Assembly: GCA_002353825.1 (NCBI GenBank)
Contig: DEKJ01000031.1
Coordinates: forward strand, 13,035-77,034
Length of the DNA stretch: 64,000 nucleotides
Source: Prevotella sp. UBA2725
GTDB taxonomy: Bacteria; Bacteroidota; Bacteroidia; Bacteroidales; Bacteroidaceae
Reading direction: 5' to 3'
Shown: positions 31,219 to 40,407 of the stretch, in pieces
Layout of the letters: each line of letters begins with the position of its first letter
Position numbering within the stretch: the first letter of the stretch is position 1
Notes under the pieces: model-generated
Databases searched by the model: none
Told to the model about the DNA's origin: nothing
Seen by the model: the letters and a program-made list of their open reading frames with translations, nothing else
Program-made: the position numbers and the translations under genes

Positions 31219-32958
31219 TTAATAACCCTTGTTCTGCGTGTACAGTCCTGGAATATAGAACATCTGGTTGTAAGGGATAGGCATATACTCATTCTTCTCT
31301 TTCGTGAAATGAGCATCCTTATAGTATTGTGCATAGGTCTGTCCGTCGTACGAGTCTTTAGCCTCTTTCTTGAAATAGGCGTTCAGCGTAGACGACAGCA
31401 GTCCCCAGCGGCGCAGGTCGAAGAAGCGCTCGTGCTCCTGGCCCATTTCCAGTCGGCGCTCCCAGCGCAGGCACTGGCGTGCTTTCTCCTTCGTAGCGAA
31501 GTAAGACTCCGGATAGGGCTTAATCTCACACTGGTCAGCGGCATAGTCGATATGTTTGTTGATGGAGTTGGCAGCACGCTGGCGAATGTCATTGATGATG
31601 GTGCGGGCCTCGGAGAGACGGTCAAGCTCTATGAGTGCCTCGGCACGGTCGAGCATGGTCTGTGTATAGCGGAGCATGTACTCGTTCATGGCAAAAGCCT
31701 GCCAGGGATAATTGTAGGTCTCACCCTTGCTGCGCTGCGGCACACACTTCAGGTCTGTGTAGTAGCCGTAGGTGTTCGGTGTACGGGAATTAGCCTTTGT
31801 CTGTGTGTACTCCTTCTCATATTTATAAGGGAAGGTAGGCATACCTACGGTATGGAACAAGCGCGGATCCCACTTCTGTGCGGTAGGCTGTCCATTGACC
31901 GGATAGTCGTTCGTTTCAGAGTAAGTATCAAACTCTGGCAGACCATCCTTGGTCTTGAAAGCGTTGACAAAGTCCTGGGAGGGTTTCTGGAAGTCCCAGC
32001 CGCAAGACCACAGGCCCCATGTGCCGTTCAGCGTGTTCGACCAGTTGGCACGGCCAAAGGTGGTATGGTCATCCTTATAGTCGGAAGCCTGGATAGAGAA
32101 GATACTCTCTTTGCTGTTCTTATAGTCGGGAAGGAAAATGTCACCATAATCCTCGAGGTAGCCATATTTGCCGGAACGGATCACTACATCCGTATAGTCG
32201 ACAACCTTCTGCATATAGTCTTTGTTGATGAAGTTGACACCTGTGGTCTCTTCATAACCGTCACCCCATGCGCGGTCAAGATAGCACTTGGCGAGGTAAG
32301 CAGCAGCTGCTACCTTGTTGGCACGTCCGCCACCGTCAGTGGTCTGCTCTGGGAGATTATCGTAAGCATACTCGAAGTCACCGATAATCTTGTCCCACAG
32401 CTGCTCGTGGGTCAGTGCGTCATTGCGGGTCTGCTCCTGAGTACCGTTCTTATACACTTCCTCGTCGATCCAAGGAATCTTGTTGAACACCGTGAAGAGC
32501 TTGTAATAGAAATGAGCGCGCAGGAACTTCACCTCCGCCAGGCGCTGCTTGGTCGTAGCCTCTCCAAGCTTGCTGTTGCCATACTCATTGAGGGAGAGGA
32601 TGGCACGGTTGCAACGGGAGATGGAGCAATAGAGATGGTACCAGAGCTCATCGAGATGGCCCAGCGTCGGTGTCAATGTAGAGAACACCTCCACCTGGTG
32701 ATAATCAGTATCTGTGGTACCCGAACCCCCTTTGAGGCAGTCGTCGGAGGCTAAGTCACCATAAGGCCAAAGATTGAACGGATAGGTATACCAGCAGTCG
32801 CCCAGCATGGCGTAGGCACTGGTCACCATTCCCTCCGGATCCTGGAAAGCCTTGTCTTCGTCAATGACAGCCGTAGGCTTGTAATCAAGGTAGTCGTCGC
32901 AGCCTGTGAGGGAGAAAGTCAGGCAGAGCGCTATAATGGGAATGAAAAACTTTTTCAT
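31219..32958 (-). CDS. susD: SusD-like glycan-binding lipoprotein
   Basis: 579 aa outer-surface lipoprotein; the signal ends in a lipobox with Cys20 (FSLTGCDDYLDYKPT). SusD/RagB features follow: the N-terminal TPR-like part (ISRCNRAILSLNEYG, EVKFLRAHFYYKLFTVFNKIPW) and the C-terminal region (LRWERRLEMGQEHERFFDLRRWG). It would bind fructan at the surface and cap the SusC barrel. It follows susC by 21 nt. Confidence 0.95.
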   Translation of the reverse strand: MKKFFIPIIALCLTFSLTGCDDYLDYKPTAVIDEDKAFQDPEGMVTSAYAMLGDCWYTYPFNLWPYGDLASDDCLKGGSGTTDTDYHQVEVFSTLTPTLGHLDELWYHLYCSISRCNRAILSLNEYGNSKLGEATTKQRLAEVKFLRAHFYYKLFTVFNKIPWIDEEVYKNGTQEQTRNDALTHEQLWDKIIGDFEYAYDNLPEQTTDGGGRANKVAAAAYLAKCYLDRAWGDGYEETTGVNFINKDYMQKVVDYTDVVIRSGKYGYLEDYGDIFLPDYKNSKESIFSIQASDYKDDHTTFGRANWSNTLNGTWGLWSCGWDFQKPSQDFVNAFKTKDGLPEFDTYSETNDYPVNGQPTAQKWDPRLFHTVGMPTFPYKYEKEYTQTKANSRTPNTYGYYTDLKCVPQRSKGETYNYPWQAFAMNEYMLRYTQTMLDRAEALIELDRLSEARTIINDIRQRAANSINKHIDYAADQCEIKPYPESYFATKEKARQCLRWERRLEMGQEHERFFDLRRWGLLSSTLNAYFKKEAKDSYDGQTYAQYYKDAHFTKEKNEYMPIPYNQMFYIPGLYTQNKGY

Positions 32959-32979
32959 TGTATTGTTATGTTAAGATGT

Positions 32980-35900
32980 TTAGAAACCAATTTGCAGTCC
33001 GAAAGAGAGAGAGGAAGCGAGCGGGTAGTTCCAGTTCGGGTTCTCTGGATCTGAGCAGGTGAGACTGCTGCTCTTGATGGTGAGCAGGTTCTGACCGGAG
33101 AAATATACGCGTGCGCTCTGCACGAAGAGTTTGCTGAGCAGGTTCTTTGGGAACGTATAGCCGATCTGCAGTGTACGCAGTTTCAGGTACGAGCCGTTCT
33201 CTACGAAGTAAGAGGACACACGGCCTTCATCACCGGTGTTGTTTGTTGTCAGTGCCGGGATAGAAGAGCTTGTGTTGTCGGTTGTCCATGCGCCGAGCAG
33301 ACGGCTGCCCTTGTTGGAACCGGCATCGGTGAGACTCCAGAAATCGGTCTGGAACTTCTGATTGTTGTACACGTCGACATTAGCCACGCCCTGCCAGAAC
33401 ATCGTAAAGTCGAAGTTCTTATAGGTCAGGCCTATGTTCAGACCATAAGAGAATGCTGGCACAGGATCGAGAATCCAGGTCTCATCCTCCTGATTGATGA
33501 CGCCGTTGTCGTCCAGATCGGCATATTTCAGTCCGCCGACACGTGCGCCCGGCTGTCCTGACTTGGCTACCTCCTCTTGATTCTGGAAGATGCCGTCAGC
33601 CACATAGCCTACGATAGAGCCATAAGGCTTCTTTGCCTCGACAAGGTTCTGCTTGGTCGTATGTGCGTATGAACCTGTAGTAGAGGAGGGCAGACTTGTC
33701 ACACGGTTGCGGTAGAAGTCGAGGTTACCGTTGAGGTTCAGTCCCAGACCGCAAGCTAAGGTCTTGCGATAGCCCAGGGTGAACTCCATACCCCAGTCAC
33801 GGAGCGAAGGACCATTGGACCAACGGGCACCACCCTCACCCATAACTGCCAAATAAGCAGGGTTGATGAGCATGTCGTTGATATTCTTGATATAAGCATC
33901 AATGGTACCATACAGGCTGTTCTGGAACAGTGTGTAGTCGAGACCGATGTTATACTGTGTGGTAGACTCCCATTTGAGGTCATCGTTGGCTGTCTGTGTG
34001 GCCCGGTAGCCGGAAGGGTAGGTGCCGGAGCCTGCCAGATACAGGTCATAGGCTGTGGAGGTGACACGGTCGAGTCCATAGTCGGTGACATACAAGCCAT
34101 AGTGTGCGTTGTTGTCGATGCCCTGGTTACCGGTCTTACCCCAGGAGAGTCGAAGCTTGGCGTCGTCAAGCCATTTCTCTTTCAGCAACTGAGAGAAACG
34201 GAAGCCGAGAGAGGCAGCCGGGAAGTTACCCCAGCGATGCTTGGCACCGAAGCGGGACGAGCCATCATGACGTAAGGTGAACGAAGCCAGCAGGAGGTCG
34301 GCATAGTTATAGTCGGCTTTCCCGAAGAAAGAAGCGAGCCGATAGCCTACCTTGGCGCCGGTGTTGCGCATGGTGCCTGTAGCCGCATTCGGCCACATAT
34401 AATCAACATCCTCGAAAGCATAGCCCTCGGAAAGCGCGTGGAAGTCGACAGAGCTCTGCTTGTTGATCTCAGAGCCTAACAGCACGTTGAAATGATGCTG
34501 TGCCTTGATGTCGAAGAGATAGTTCAGCGTGTTAGACCAGGTATAGTTGGTGTTGTTGGTCTGTCCCAAGTCGGTCTTGGCAATATTGTTGTTCACAATA
34601 TCTGAAGCGTACGTATGCGTCATTGCGTTGATGAACGACGTGGTGTAGTCGATACCGAAGTTGGAGCGGAAGACGAGTCCTTTTAATGGCTTGATGTCGA
34701 TAAAGGCATTGCCAAAGACCCGCCAGTAGTCGAGGTGGTTGTCCTTGTTATGGTAAAGCTCGCGCAGCGGGTTCTGTCGGTCGCTCATACCCCCTACCGG
34801 TCCGGCGAATGTGGTACCGTCCTTCTCGTAAACAGGGACGGTCGGCGCCATCTTGAGCGCGTTCTCCATAGGAGCAGAATCCACCTGCTTATTATAAGAT
34901 AATGTGAAGTTCTCGCCTACGGTCACCACCTTGTTGATGTTGAAGGAGGTGTTCATACGGGCGGAAAGGCTCTCGAAGTTGGTATATTTCAGGATACCGC
35001 TGTTGTTCTTATAACCTAAAGAGAACAGCTCCGAGGCTTTGTCTGTAGCCTTAGAGATAGCCACGTTGTAGTTCTGTGAGAAGCCGGTACGCGAGATGGC
35101 GTCTATCCAGTCGGTGTCGGAGAATCCCATCGTCTGCTTACTGTTGATGTAACCATTATATCGTCCGTTGACGGTATAGTTGACATACTGGCTTGTAGAA
35201 GGATTCCATACCGTGATGCCCACACCCTGTGGCGCATTCAGCGTCAGGCCATAGTTGTTCGCATAAGCTTCAGGATCAAGGCCATCGTTCAGCGCGGCCT
35301 GAGCCATCGCTGTGGCATAGCCCTTGGTGTCGAGGAGTTTCATCTTCGACTGGGAGGTGTAGAACTGTGCCGTGAGGTTTGAAGTGAAGTCGATATTGAT
35401 TCTGTCATTCTTCTTTCCGTGCTTGGTTGTGATGATGATGACACCATTTGCGGCACGGGAACCGTAGATAGATGCCGAAGCAGCATCCTTCAAGACCTGC
35501 ATCGACTCGATGTCGTTGTTGTTGAGGGTGTTCAGACTTCCAGCCGTCATAGGAACCCCATCAATGATATAAAGCGGGTCCTGAGAAGAGTTGAACGAGC
35601 CAATACCACGGATTCTCACCGTTGCGGTTCCGCTCGGTGAACCAGTATCTGTAATGGTCATACCTGCCACTTTACCTTGCAATGACTTCATCGGATCTGC
35701 ATCCGGAGAAGTTGTGATGCCCTCTGTTTTTACAACAGATACGGCACCCGTCAAGTCAGCCTTACGCTGGACCTGATAACCTGTAACAACAACTTCGCTA
35801 AGTTCTTTAGAATTTTCTACTAATTTGATTTGAAGATTTGGAGCGGCCTTCACGTCTTGCGTGGAGAAGCCAATGTAAGAAATAGTAAGGGTCGTACCTT

Positions 35901-36102
35901 GCGGAACCTTTACGGAGAAGTGACCGTCGAGGTCGGTAACAGCACCATTGGAGGTACCTTTCTGGATGACAGATGCACCGATGACCGGCTCGCCATTGTT
36001 GTCAACGACAGTTCCCGAAACAGTGATGTCTCCGTTTTGTGCGAATGCTGATACAGTAGCCGAAGCCATAAGTGCCAGCAAGAAGAACTTGAGATGTCTC
36101 AT
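32980..36102 (-). CDS. susC: SusC-like TonB-dependent receptor
   Basis: 1040 aa outer membrane transporter: signal peptide (1-21), carboxypeptidase-like regulatory domain (about 25-100, SGTVVDNNGEPVIGASV), TonB plug with DPLYIIDGVPM and the SusC signature LKDAASASIYGSRAANGVIIITTK (quoted in part at about residues 205-228), and a C-terminal barrel ending in Phe. It imports oligosaccharides captured by the SusD partner; here probably fructo-oligosaccharides. Confidence 0.96.
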   Translation of the reverse strand: MRHLKFFLLALMASATVSAFAQNGDITVSGTVVDNNGEPVIGASVIQKGTSNGAVTDLDGHFSVKVPQGTTLTISYIGFSTQDVKAAPNLQIKLVENSKELSEVVVTGYQVQRKADLTGAVSVVKTEGITTSPDADPMKSLQGKVAGMTITDTGSPSGTATVRIRGIGSFNSSQDPLYIIDGVPMTAGSLNTLNNNDIESMQVLKDAASASIYGSRAANGVIIITTKHGKKNDRINIDFTSNLTAQFYTSQSKMKLLDTKGYATAMAQAALNDGLDPEAYANNYGLTLNAPQGVGITVWNPSTSQYVNYTVNGRYNGYINSKQTMGFSDTDWIDAISRTGFSQNYNVAISKATDKASELFSLGYKNNSGILKYTNFESLSARMNTSFNINKVVTVGENFTLSYNKQVDSAPMENALKMAPTVPVYEKDGTTFAGPVGGMSDRQNPLRELYHNKDNHLDYWRVFGNAFIDIKPLKGLVFRSNFGIDYTTSFINAMTHTYASDIVNNNIAKTDLGQTNNTNYTWSNTLNYLFDIKAQHHFNVLLGSEINKQSSVDFHALSEGYAFEDVDYMWPNAATGTMRNTGAKVGYRLASFFGKADYNYADLLLASFTLRHDGSSRFGAKHRWGNFPAASLGFRFSQLLKEKWLDDAKLRLSWGKTGNQGIDNNAHYGLYVTDYGLDRVTSTAYDLYLAGSGTYPSGYRATQTANDDLKWESTTQYNIGLDYTLFQNSLYGTIDAYIKNINDMLINPAYLAVMGEGGARWSNGPSLRDWGMEFTLGYRKTLACGLGLNLNGNLDFYRNRVTSLPSSTTGSYAHTTKQNLVEAKKPYGSIVGYVADGIFQNQEEVAKSGQPGARVGGLKYADLDDNGVINQEDETWILDPVPAFSYGLNIGLTYKNFDFTMFWQGVANVDVYNNQKFQTDFWSLTDAGSNKGSRLLGAWTTDNTSSSIPALTTNNTGDEGRVSSYFVENGSYLKLRTLQIGYTFPKNLLSKLFVQSARVYFSGQNLLTIKSSSLTCSDPENPNWNYPLASSLSFGLQIGF

Positions 36103-36160
36103 GCCTACTGTTTTTAAGTTGTTAATTATGTATTTTCTACTTTGTTTTCAAGTAACGCTG

Positions 36161-36168
36161 CAAAATTA
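36161..36168 (-). promoter_or_regulatory. -7 box of the susC-susD-GH32 transcript
   Basis: TAATTTTG on the minus strand, 58 nt before the susC ATG. No -33 match is visible, as expected for an activator-dependent promoter. Confidence 0.75.
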
Positions 36169-36220
36169 ACGACTTATAGCTTTCGAGGCTTAAAAATTAC
36201 GTTCAAAAGGTTTCAATATT

Positions 36221-36232
36221 GTTACATGTAAC
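36221..36232. promoter_or_regulatory. 12-bp palindrome upstream of susC, possible activator site
   Basis: GTTACATGTAAC is a perfect palindrome 52 bp upstream of the susC -7 box, where a hybrid two-component activator would be expected to bind. A direct repeat TTCAA (36202, 36211) lies between. The assignment is inference. Confidence 0.4.
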
Positions 36233-36281
36233 AAGATTTAAAGTGTATGTCTGATTATTAAAAGGCTTATTCTCATCGTCT

Positions 36282-36402
36282 TACACGTGTCCGCCAGTTG
36301 TTCGACACGTGACCGCATGTTGTTTGACACGTGACAGCCAATTATTTGACACGTGGCAGCCGATTATTCGACACGTGACAGCCGATTTTTCGACACGCGA
36401 CA
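36282..36402. repeat. 22-bp tandem array 4 (5.5 units, CACGTG core)
   Basis: Units begin at 36282, 36304, 36326, 36348 and 36370, then an 11-bp partial unit; typical form GACACGTGACAGCCGATTAT plus two bases. The core is the same CACGTG type as array 2. It abuts composite repeat copy D 8 bp later and continues in kind on the other side. Confidence 0.9.
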
Positions 36403-36410
36403 CATTACAC

Positions 36411-36693
36411 AGCCTCGGAGAGGCTGAATTCTTCATAACCCCAGGCAAGGAGCGTAGCGACGTAGCCTGGGGTTTAAGCAGAGGACGAATTAACTGATTC
36501 TCAGCCTCGGAGAGGCTGAATGCGCCTTGGCGCGCTATGTTGGATACAACTCATTAACGACATTGCGCACTACGTGCAGTCAGCCTCTCCGAGGCTGGAG
36601 GTCATGTATCTGCACACATTCAAAAATCCCCAGACTGCAGTCGCTATCGCTCTTTTAGTCTGGGGTTATCAAAGATTGTGCCTCTCCGAGGCA
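36411..36693. repeat. Composite palindromic repeat, copy D
   Basis: Outer hairpins AGCCTCGGAGAGGCT (36411-36425) and TGCCTCTCCGAGGCA (36679-36693), with the CCCCAGGC...GCCTGGGG and CCCCAGACT...AGTCTGGGG stems and the GCGCCTTGGCGCGC hairpin inside. It sits between two 22-bp arrays whose facing units share the CACGTG core, so it looks inserted into one longer array. Confidence 0.87.
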
Positions 36694-36716
36694 CTTTTCA
36701 AATGAAAGAACATTGT

Positions 36717-36892
36717 CCGGCACGTGGCAGCAAATCGGCTGACACATGGTAGCAGATCTGCTGGCGTTCGACAGACAATTATTCGACGTTCGACAAACGA
36801 TTGTTCGACGTTCGACAAACGATTATTCGGCGTTCGACAAACGATTGTTTGGCGTTCGACGGAAAATCGTTTGGCGTTCGACGAACGATGTT
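36717..36892. repeat. 22-bp tandem array 5 (8 units)
   Basis: Eight units of exactly 22 bp begin every 22 bp from 36717. The first two carry CACGTG/CACATG cores like array 4; the next six change to a TCGACGTTCGACAAACGATT type. The last unit reaches the stop codon of the hybrid regulator gene. Confidence 0.9.
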
Positions 36893-39074
36893 ATTGAACC
36901 CTTATCTCTGTAGGATATTTCCCGTACTGCTTCTTGAAACAAGTGGAGAAGTAGGCGGGAGAGCTAAAACCGGTGTCGTAAGCAATCTCTGAGACGGACA
37001 GCGAAGAATGCTGGAGAAGGGAGTAAGCCTTCTGAAGTCGCATCTGCTTGAGGAGCTCAACGGGCGAGAGCCCCGTCAAGGCTTTCACCTTTCGGTAGAG
37101 CTGCACACGACTGATGCCCATCTCGGCCCCGAGGTCATCCATCTTGAGATTGCTCTCCGAGAGATGTTTCTGAATGACAGTCTTCAGACGGTTGATAAAC
37201 TCGCGGTCAGGCGAAGCGAGTTTCTCCTCCTCGGCCTGCTCGTCTTGATCCTTGCCGTCGAAAAGGTGGCGGAGCTGGGCACGGCTCTTCAGCAGATTAT
37301 CGATACGCGCTAACAGCAGACTGGCACTGAACGGCTTCGTCATGTAGGCATCGGCTCCACTGCTCAAGCCTTCGACCTGCTGGTCCTCCGTGCTACGGGC
37401 TGTGAGGAGGATAACAGGGATATGGGAGGTCATCGTATCGTCCTTGATCTTCCGGCAGAACTGGAGACCGTCCATGACAGGCATCATCACATCACTGACA
37501 ATGATATCCGGTACCGATTCGCGAGCGACTCTCAGTCCACTCTCGCCATCAGCTGCCTCAGTGACATAATACTTGCCCGTGAGCAATGTGCGAAGGTAAC
37601 GGCGCATGTCGTCATTGTCGTCCACGATGAGTACTGTGGGGAAGCCTTCCTTGTTGTCATCGGTCAACATCTCCAAGCGAGCCGACTGCACGGAGGCGTT
37701 AGTGTCGGAGACGGATTGAGCCGTCTCCTTGCTTTCCTCTTCAACTGTATCAGGCTTGAAGTTGAGCACATCGTAAACGATATGTGAAAGCTGCGCCACA
37801 TTCTTCTGAAGGATATCGACCAAGGTACGCTCATTTCCTTTCAGATTGGTAGAAGCAGCGAGTTCCTTGATAGGTCCTTCGATAAGCGTCAGTGGTGTGC
37901 GGAGCTGGTGACGGGCATTGGTATAGAAGAGTGTCTGCTCCCGGTTAATTTCCTTCTCCTTGCGGTTGAGTCGGCGCGTGATGACGACAATCCTCCAGAT
38001 AAGCAGCAAGGCAATGATGAGGAGTATGATGGCAACAATACTCACGATGGTAATCATCCTCTGAGTGTTGTACAGTCCGAAATAGTTCTCCAACTTGTCC
38101 TGCAGGATGAGCAAGTCATGGCCCTGCCGTTGAAGTTCTGTACTGGTCTGCTGCATGATAGAGGCGTTGTCGGGCGTTACGATGACGCTCTTCATGATAT
38201 TCTCGCGCTTGTATTTGCGACCTTGCAAGATATCGAGTGCTAACTTGATGATTTCCTCTCCGTGAGTAGGATAGACATAAGTCCCGGCAAAGATCCCTTT
38301 CTCCACCGCATCGATACCCTCACCGGGTCCTGGCAAGCCATCAATACCAAGGAAGAGGATATCCTTTGCCACGCCCTTCTCCTGTGCGGCTTTGTAAGCG
38401 TTCATCGCAGCGAGGTCGCTGTGGCAGAACACGATATCAGGAACGGGAAGATTGTTCAACCAGTCGTGCATCGCCTTATAGACCTGCTCTGAAGACCAAT
38501 CGGTATTGACAAACTGATAGTCGACATTCTTTTCTTTTGATAATACAGATGAGAATCCCTTGTGACGGTCGAGGGCAGGGGAGGATGTGGTACCACCTGT
38601 AATCTCCAGCACACGTGGCGTATGGTCATAGCTATGTTCACGCAGCAGTGAGAGCGCATAATGACCCATAGCGCGTCCAGCCTCAATGTTGTCGCCTCCG
38701 ATATAAGCCGTGAAGTCATTCGTCGTCGCCTTGCGGTCGAAGAGCACCACGGGGATACTGCGTTGCTTGGCACGGATGATAGCTGGCGAAATGGTCTTAT
38801 ATTCATTAGGCGCCACGATGAGCAAGTCAACGCCTGAGGCAGCGAGAGAGTCGATCTGTCGTACCTGCCGCTTTGTATCGTTGTCTGCATTGGCAATGGT
38901 TACCTTCACTTCGTTGCCGTAGAGGTGCTGGGCTGAAAGCATCTCGTCGTTCACCTTCTCCCTCCATTTTCCGCCTACGCATTGTGACACGCCAATGCGG
39001 TACCGGTAAGAATGACTACCGGTACAAGCGGAGAGGAAGAGAAGTGCTATAAACAGTGAACAGAGATACTTCAT
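36891..39074 (-). CDS. Hybrid two-component regulator with periplasmic sugar-binding sensor, lacking the kinase ATPase domain
   Basis: 727 aa. Order: N-terminal signal ending in a lipobox-like LFLSAC (Cys17), periplasmic sugar-binding domain of the LacI/ribose type (about 25-310), membrane segment 340-366, DHp helices with His389 in YTNARHQLRTPLTLI, receiver (about 480-595; Asp528, KPF) and AraC-type DNA-binding domain (about 635-727). The overall plan matches the fructose sensor BT1754 of Bacteroides fructan loci, but only about 40 residues separate the DHp helices from the receiver, so the HATPase_c domain is absent; the Glu after His is Gln. It probably activates the adjacent susCD genes on binding fructose. 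It starts 4 nt after manC. Confidence 0.9.
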   Translation of the reverse strand: MKYLCSLFIALLFLSACTGSHSYRYRIGVSQCVGGKWREKVNDEMLSAQHLYGNEVKVTIANADNDTKRQVRQIDSLAASGVDLLIVAPNEYKTISPAIIRAKQRSIPVVLFDRKATTNDFTAYIGGDNIEAGRAMGHYALSLLREHSYDHTPRVLEITGGTTSSPALDRHKGFSSVLSKEKNVDYQFVNTDWSSEQVYKAMHDWLNNLPVPDIVFCHSDLAAMNAYKAAQEKGVAKDILFLGIDGLPGPGEGIDAVEKGIFAGTYVYPTHGEEIIKLALDILQGRKYKRENIMKSVIVTPDNASIMQQTSTELQRQGHDLLILQDKLENYFGLYNTQRMITIVSIVAIILLIIALLLIWRIVVITRRLNRKEKEINREQTLFYTNARHQLRTPLTLIEGPIKELAASTNLKGNERTLVDILQKNVAQLSHIVYDVLNFKPDTVEEESKETAQSVSDTNASVQSARLEMLTDDNKEGFPTVLIVDDNDDMRRYLRTLLTGKYYVTEAADGESGLRVARESVPDIIVSDVMMPVMDGLQFCRKIKDDTMTSHIPVILLTARSTEDQQVEGLSSGADAYMTKPFSASLLLARIDNLLKSRAQLRHLFDGKDQDEQAEEEKLASPDREFINRLKTVIQKHLSESNLKMDDLGAEMGISRVQLYRKVKALTGLSPVELLKQMRLQKAYSLLQHSSLSVSEIAYDTGFSSPAYFSTCFKKQYGKYPTEIRVQ

Positions 39075-39078
39075 TTAT

Positions 39079-40179
39079 TTAAACGTATTTCTCCCCCTTC
39101 TTCAACTGTATCTCGCTGACATACTTGCGGACGAGGGCAGAGGAGTCTTCCTTCTTACAGATGAACAGCACATTGTCTTTCTCCGCCACGATGAAGCCGT
39201 CGAGACCACTGATGACACCCATGCGGTCCTTGGGGAGCTTGATGACATTGTGGTGACTGTTCTCCATGTAGACATCCGAGTCGACAACGACATTGTCATC
39301 ATTGTTCTTCGGCAGTGCCTCGTAGATACCGTGCCACGTGCCGAGGTCAGCCCAGCCGAAGTCACATTTCATCACACAGACATTCTCCAACTTGTCGAGC
39401 ACCTCCGACTCTACGGAGAGATTGGGGTAAGAGGGGAAGAACTCGTCCATATACGCCACTTCCTGCTCATGCGTAGCGTGGGGATACTGCTTATCGAGAT
39501 TGCGCAGGACGGGCGGGAGGAACTTCGAGAACATCGTACGCGTATTCTTCGTGTTGGAGACGAAGATACCCGTGTTCCACACAAACTCGCCGCTGTCCAT
39601 GAACATCTTAGCAAACTCACGGTCAGGCTTCTCCGTGAAGCTCCGCACCTGATAGATGCTGCCTTCCACGAAGCCGTCGGTCTGGATATAGCCATAACCG
39701 GGCTCAGGGCGCGTCGGCTTGACTCCCATAGCGAGGAAGGTATTGTGAGTGGCGGCAAAGGCCATGGCTTCAGTGACATTCTTCTGGAACATCTCATCGT
39801 TGAGGATGAGCTGGTCACTGGGTACGACGATCATCACCGCATCATCATTGATTTCTGAGACGCGATGGTTGGCCCATGCCATACTCGGCGCTGTGTTGCG
39901 TGGGATAGGCTCTACGAGAATATGGTCTTGTTCTACACCGGGCAACTGTTCTCTCAAGAGGTCGAGATACTGCACCGTGGTACTGATATAAACGTGCTCC
40001 GGCGCGATGATCTTCGTCATACGATCCCACGTCTGCTGCACTTGCGTACGGCCTGTGCCAAAGAAATCTATAAACTGTTTGGGACAACTCTCACGGCTGC
40101 AGGGCCACAGGCGCTGGCCTCTTCCGCCTGCAAGAATGAGACAATAGTTCTTGTCAACGTTTGTGTCAACGAATTCCAT
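39079..40179 (-). CDS. manC: Mannose-1-phosphate guanylyltransferase
   Basis: 366 aa nucleotidyltransferase. It has the signature GGRGQRLWPCSRESCPKQF (about residues 18-36), VEPIPRNTAPSMAWA, and the sugar-binding FTEKPDREFAK (about 183). It makes GDP-mannose from GTP and mannose 1-phosphate, a precursor of fucose and mannose in surface glycans. The isomerase domain of bifunctional ManC/AlgA is absent. It is transcribed 4 nt ahead of the fructan sensor, an odd partner for a glycan-precursor enzyme. Confidence 0.93.
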   Translation of the reverse strand: MEFVDTNVDKNYCLILAGGRGQRLWPCSRESCPKQFIDFFGTGRTQVQQTWDRMTKIIAPEHVYISTTVQYLDLLREQLPGVEQDHILVEPIPRNTAPSMAWANHRVSEINDDAVMIVVPSDQLILNDEMFQKNVTEAMAFAATHNTFLAMGVKPTRPEPGYGYIQTDGFVEGSIYQVRSFTEKPDREFAKMFMDSGEFVWNTGIFVSNTKNTRTMFSKFLPPVLRNLDKQYPHATHEQEVAYMDEFFPSYPNLSVESEVLDKLENVCVMKCDFGWADLGTWHGIYEALPKNNDDNVVVDSDVYMENSHHNVIKLPKDRMGVISGLDGFIVAEKDNVLFICKKEDSSALVRKYVSEIQLKKGEKYV

Positions 40180-40250
40180 ATAGTTTAGACTTGTTTTTAT
40201 TACTCTGTTTTACTTCTTCTGAGACGCTTCGTTCTCTTGAATTGGTACCT

Positions 40251-40281
40251 CAAAGATACATACTTAAAACGAACGGGCAAA
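40251..40281 (-). promoter_or_regulatory. Promoter of manC and the fructan sensor
   Basis: Minus-strand TTTG (complement of 40278-40281), a 19-nt spacer and TATCTTTG (complement of 40251-40258): a full consensus match, 71 nt before manC. It would give the sensor constitutive expression. Confidence 0.85.
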
Positions 40282-40342
40282 AGAAAGGTTACAACATTTC
40301 TATATTTTTAATTTTTTTCTTCCTCACCTCTCCTTTTTTATG

Positions 40343-40350
40343 TAATTTTG
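40343..40350 (+). promoter_or_regulatory. -7 box of the pyridoxamine kinase gene
   Basis: TAATTTTG, 24 nt before an ATG at 40375 and 57 nt before the preferred ATG at 40408. Confidence 0.7.
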
Positions 40351-40407
40351 CACCCTGAATAGGTAGGACGCATTATGTCTTGCCCACAAATTATCTCATG
40401 CTATCTC

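Noticed and set aside
31309..32754. 481-codon frame opposite susD
   Set aside because: The susD reading with its lipobox is clear; the plus-strand frame has no family features.
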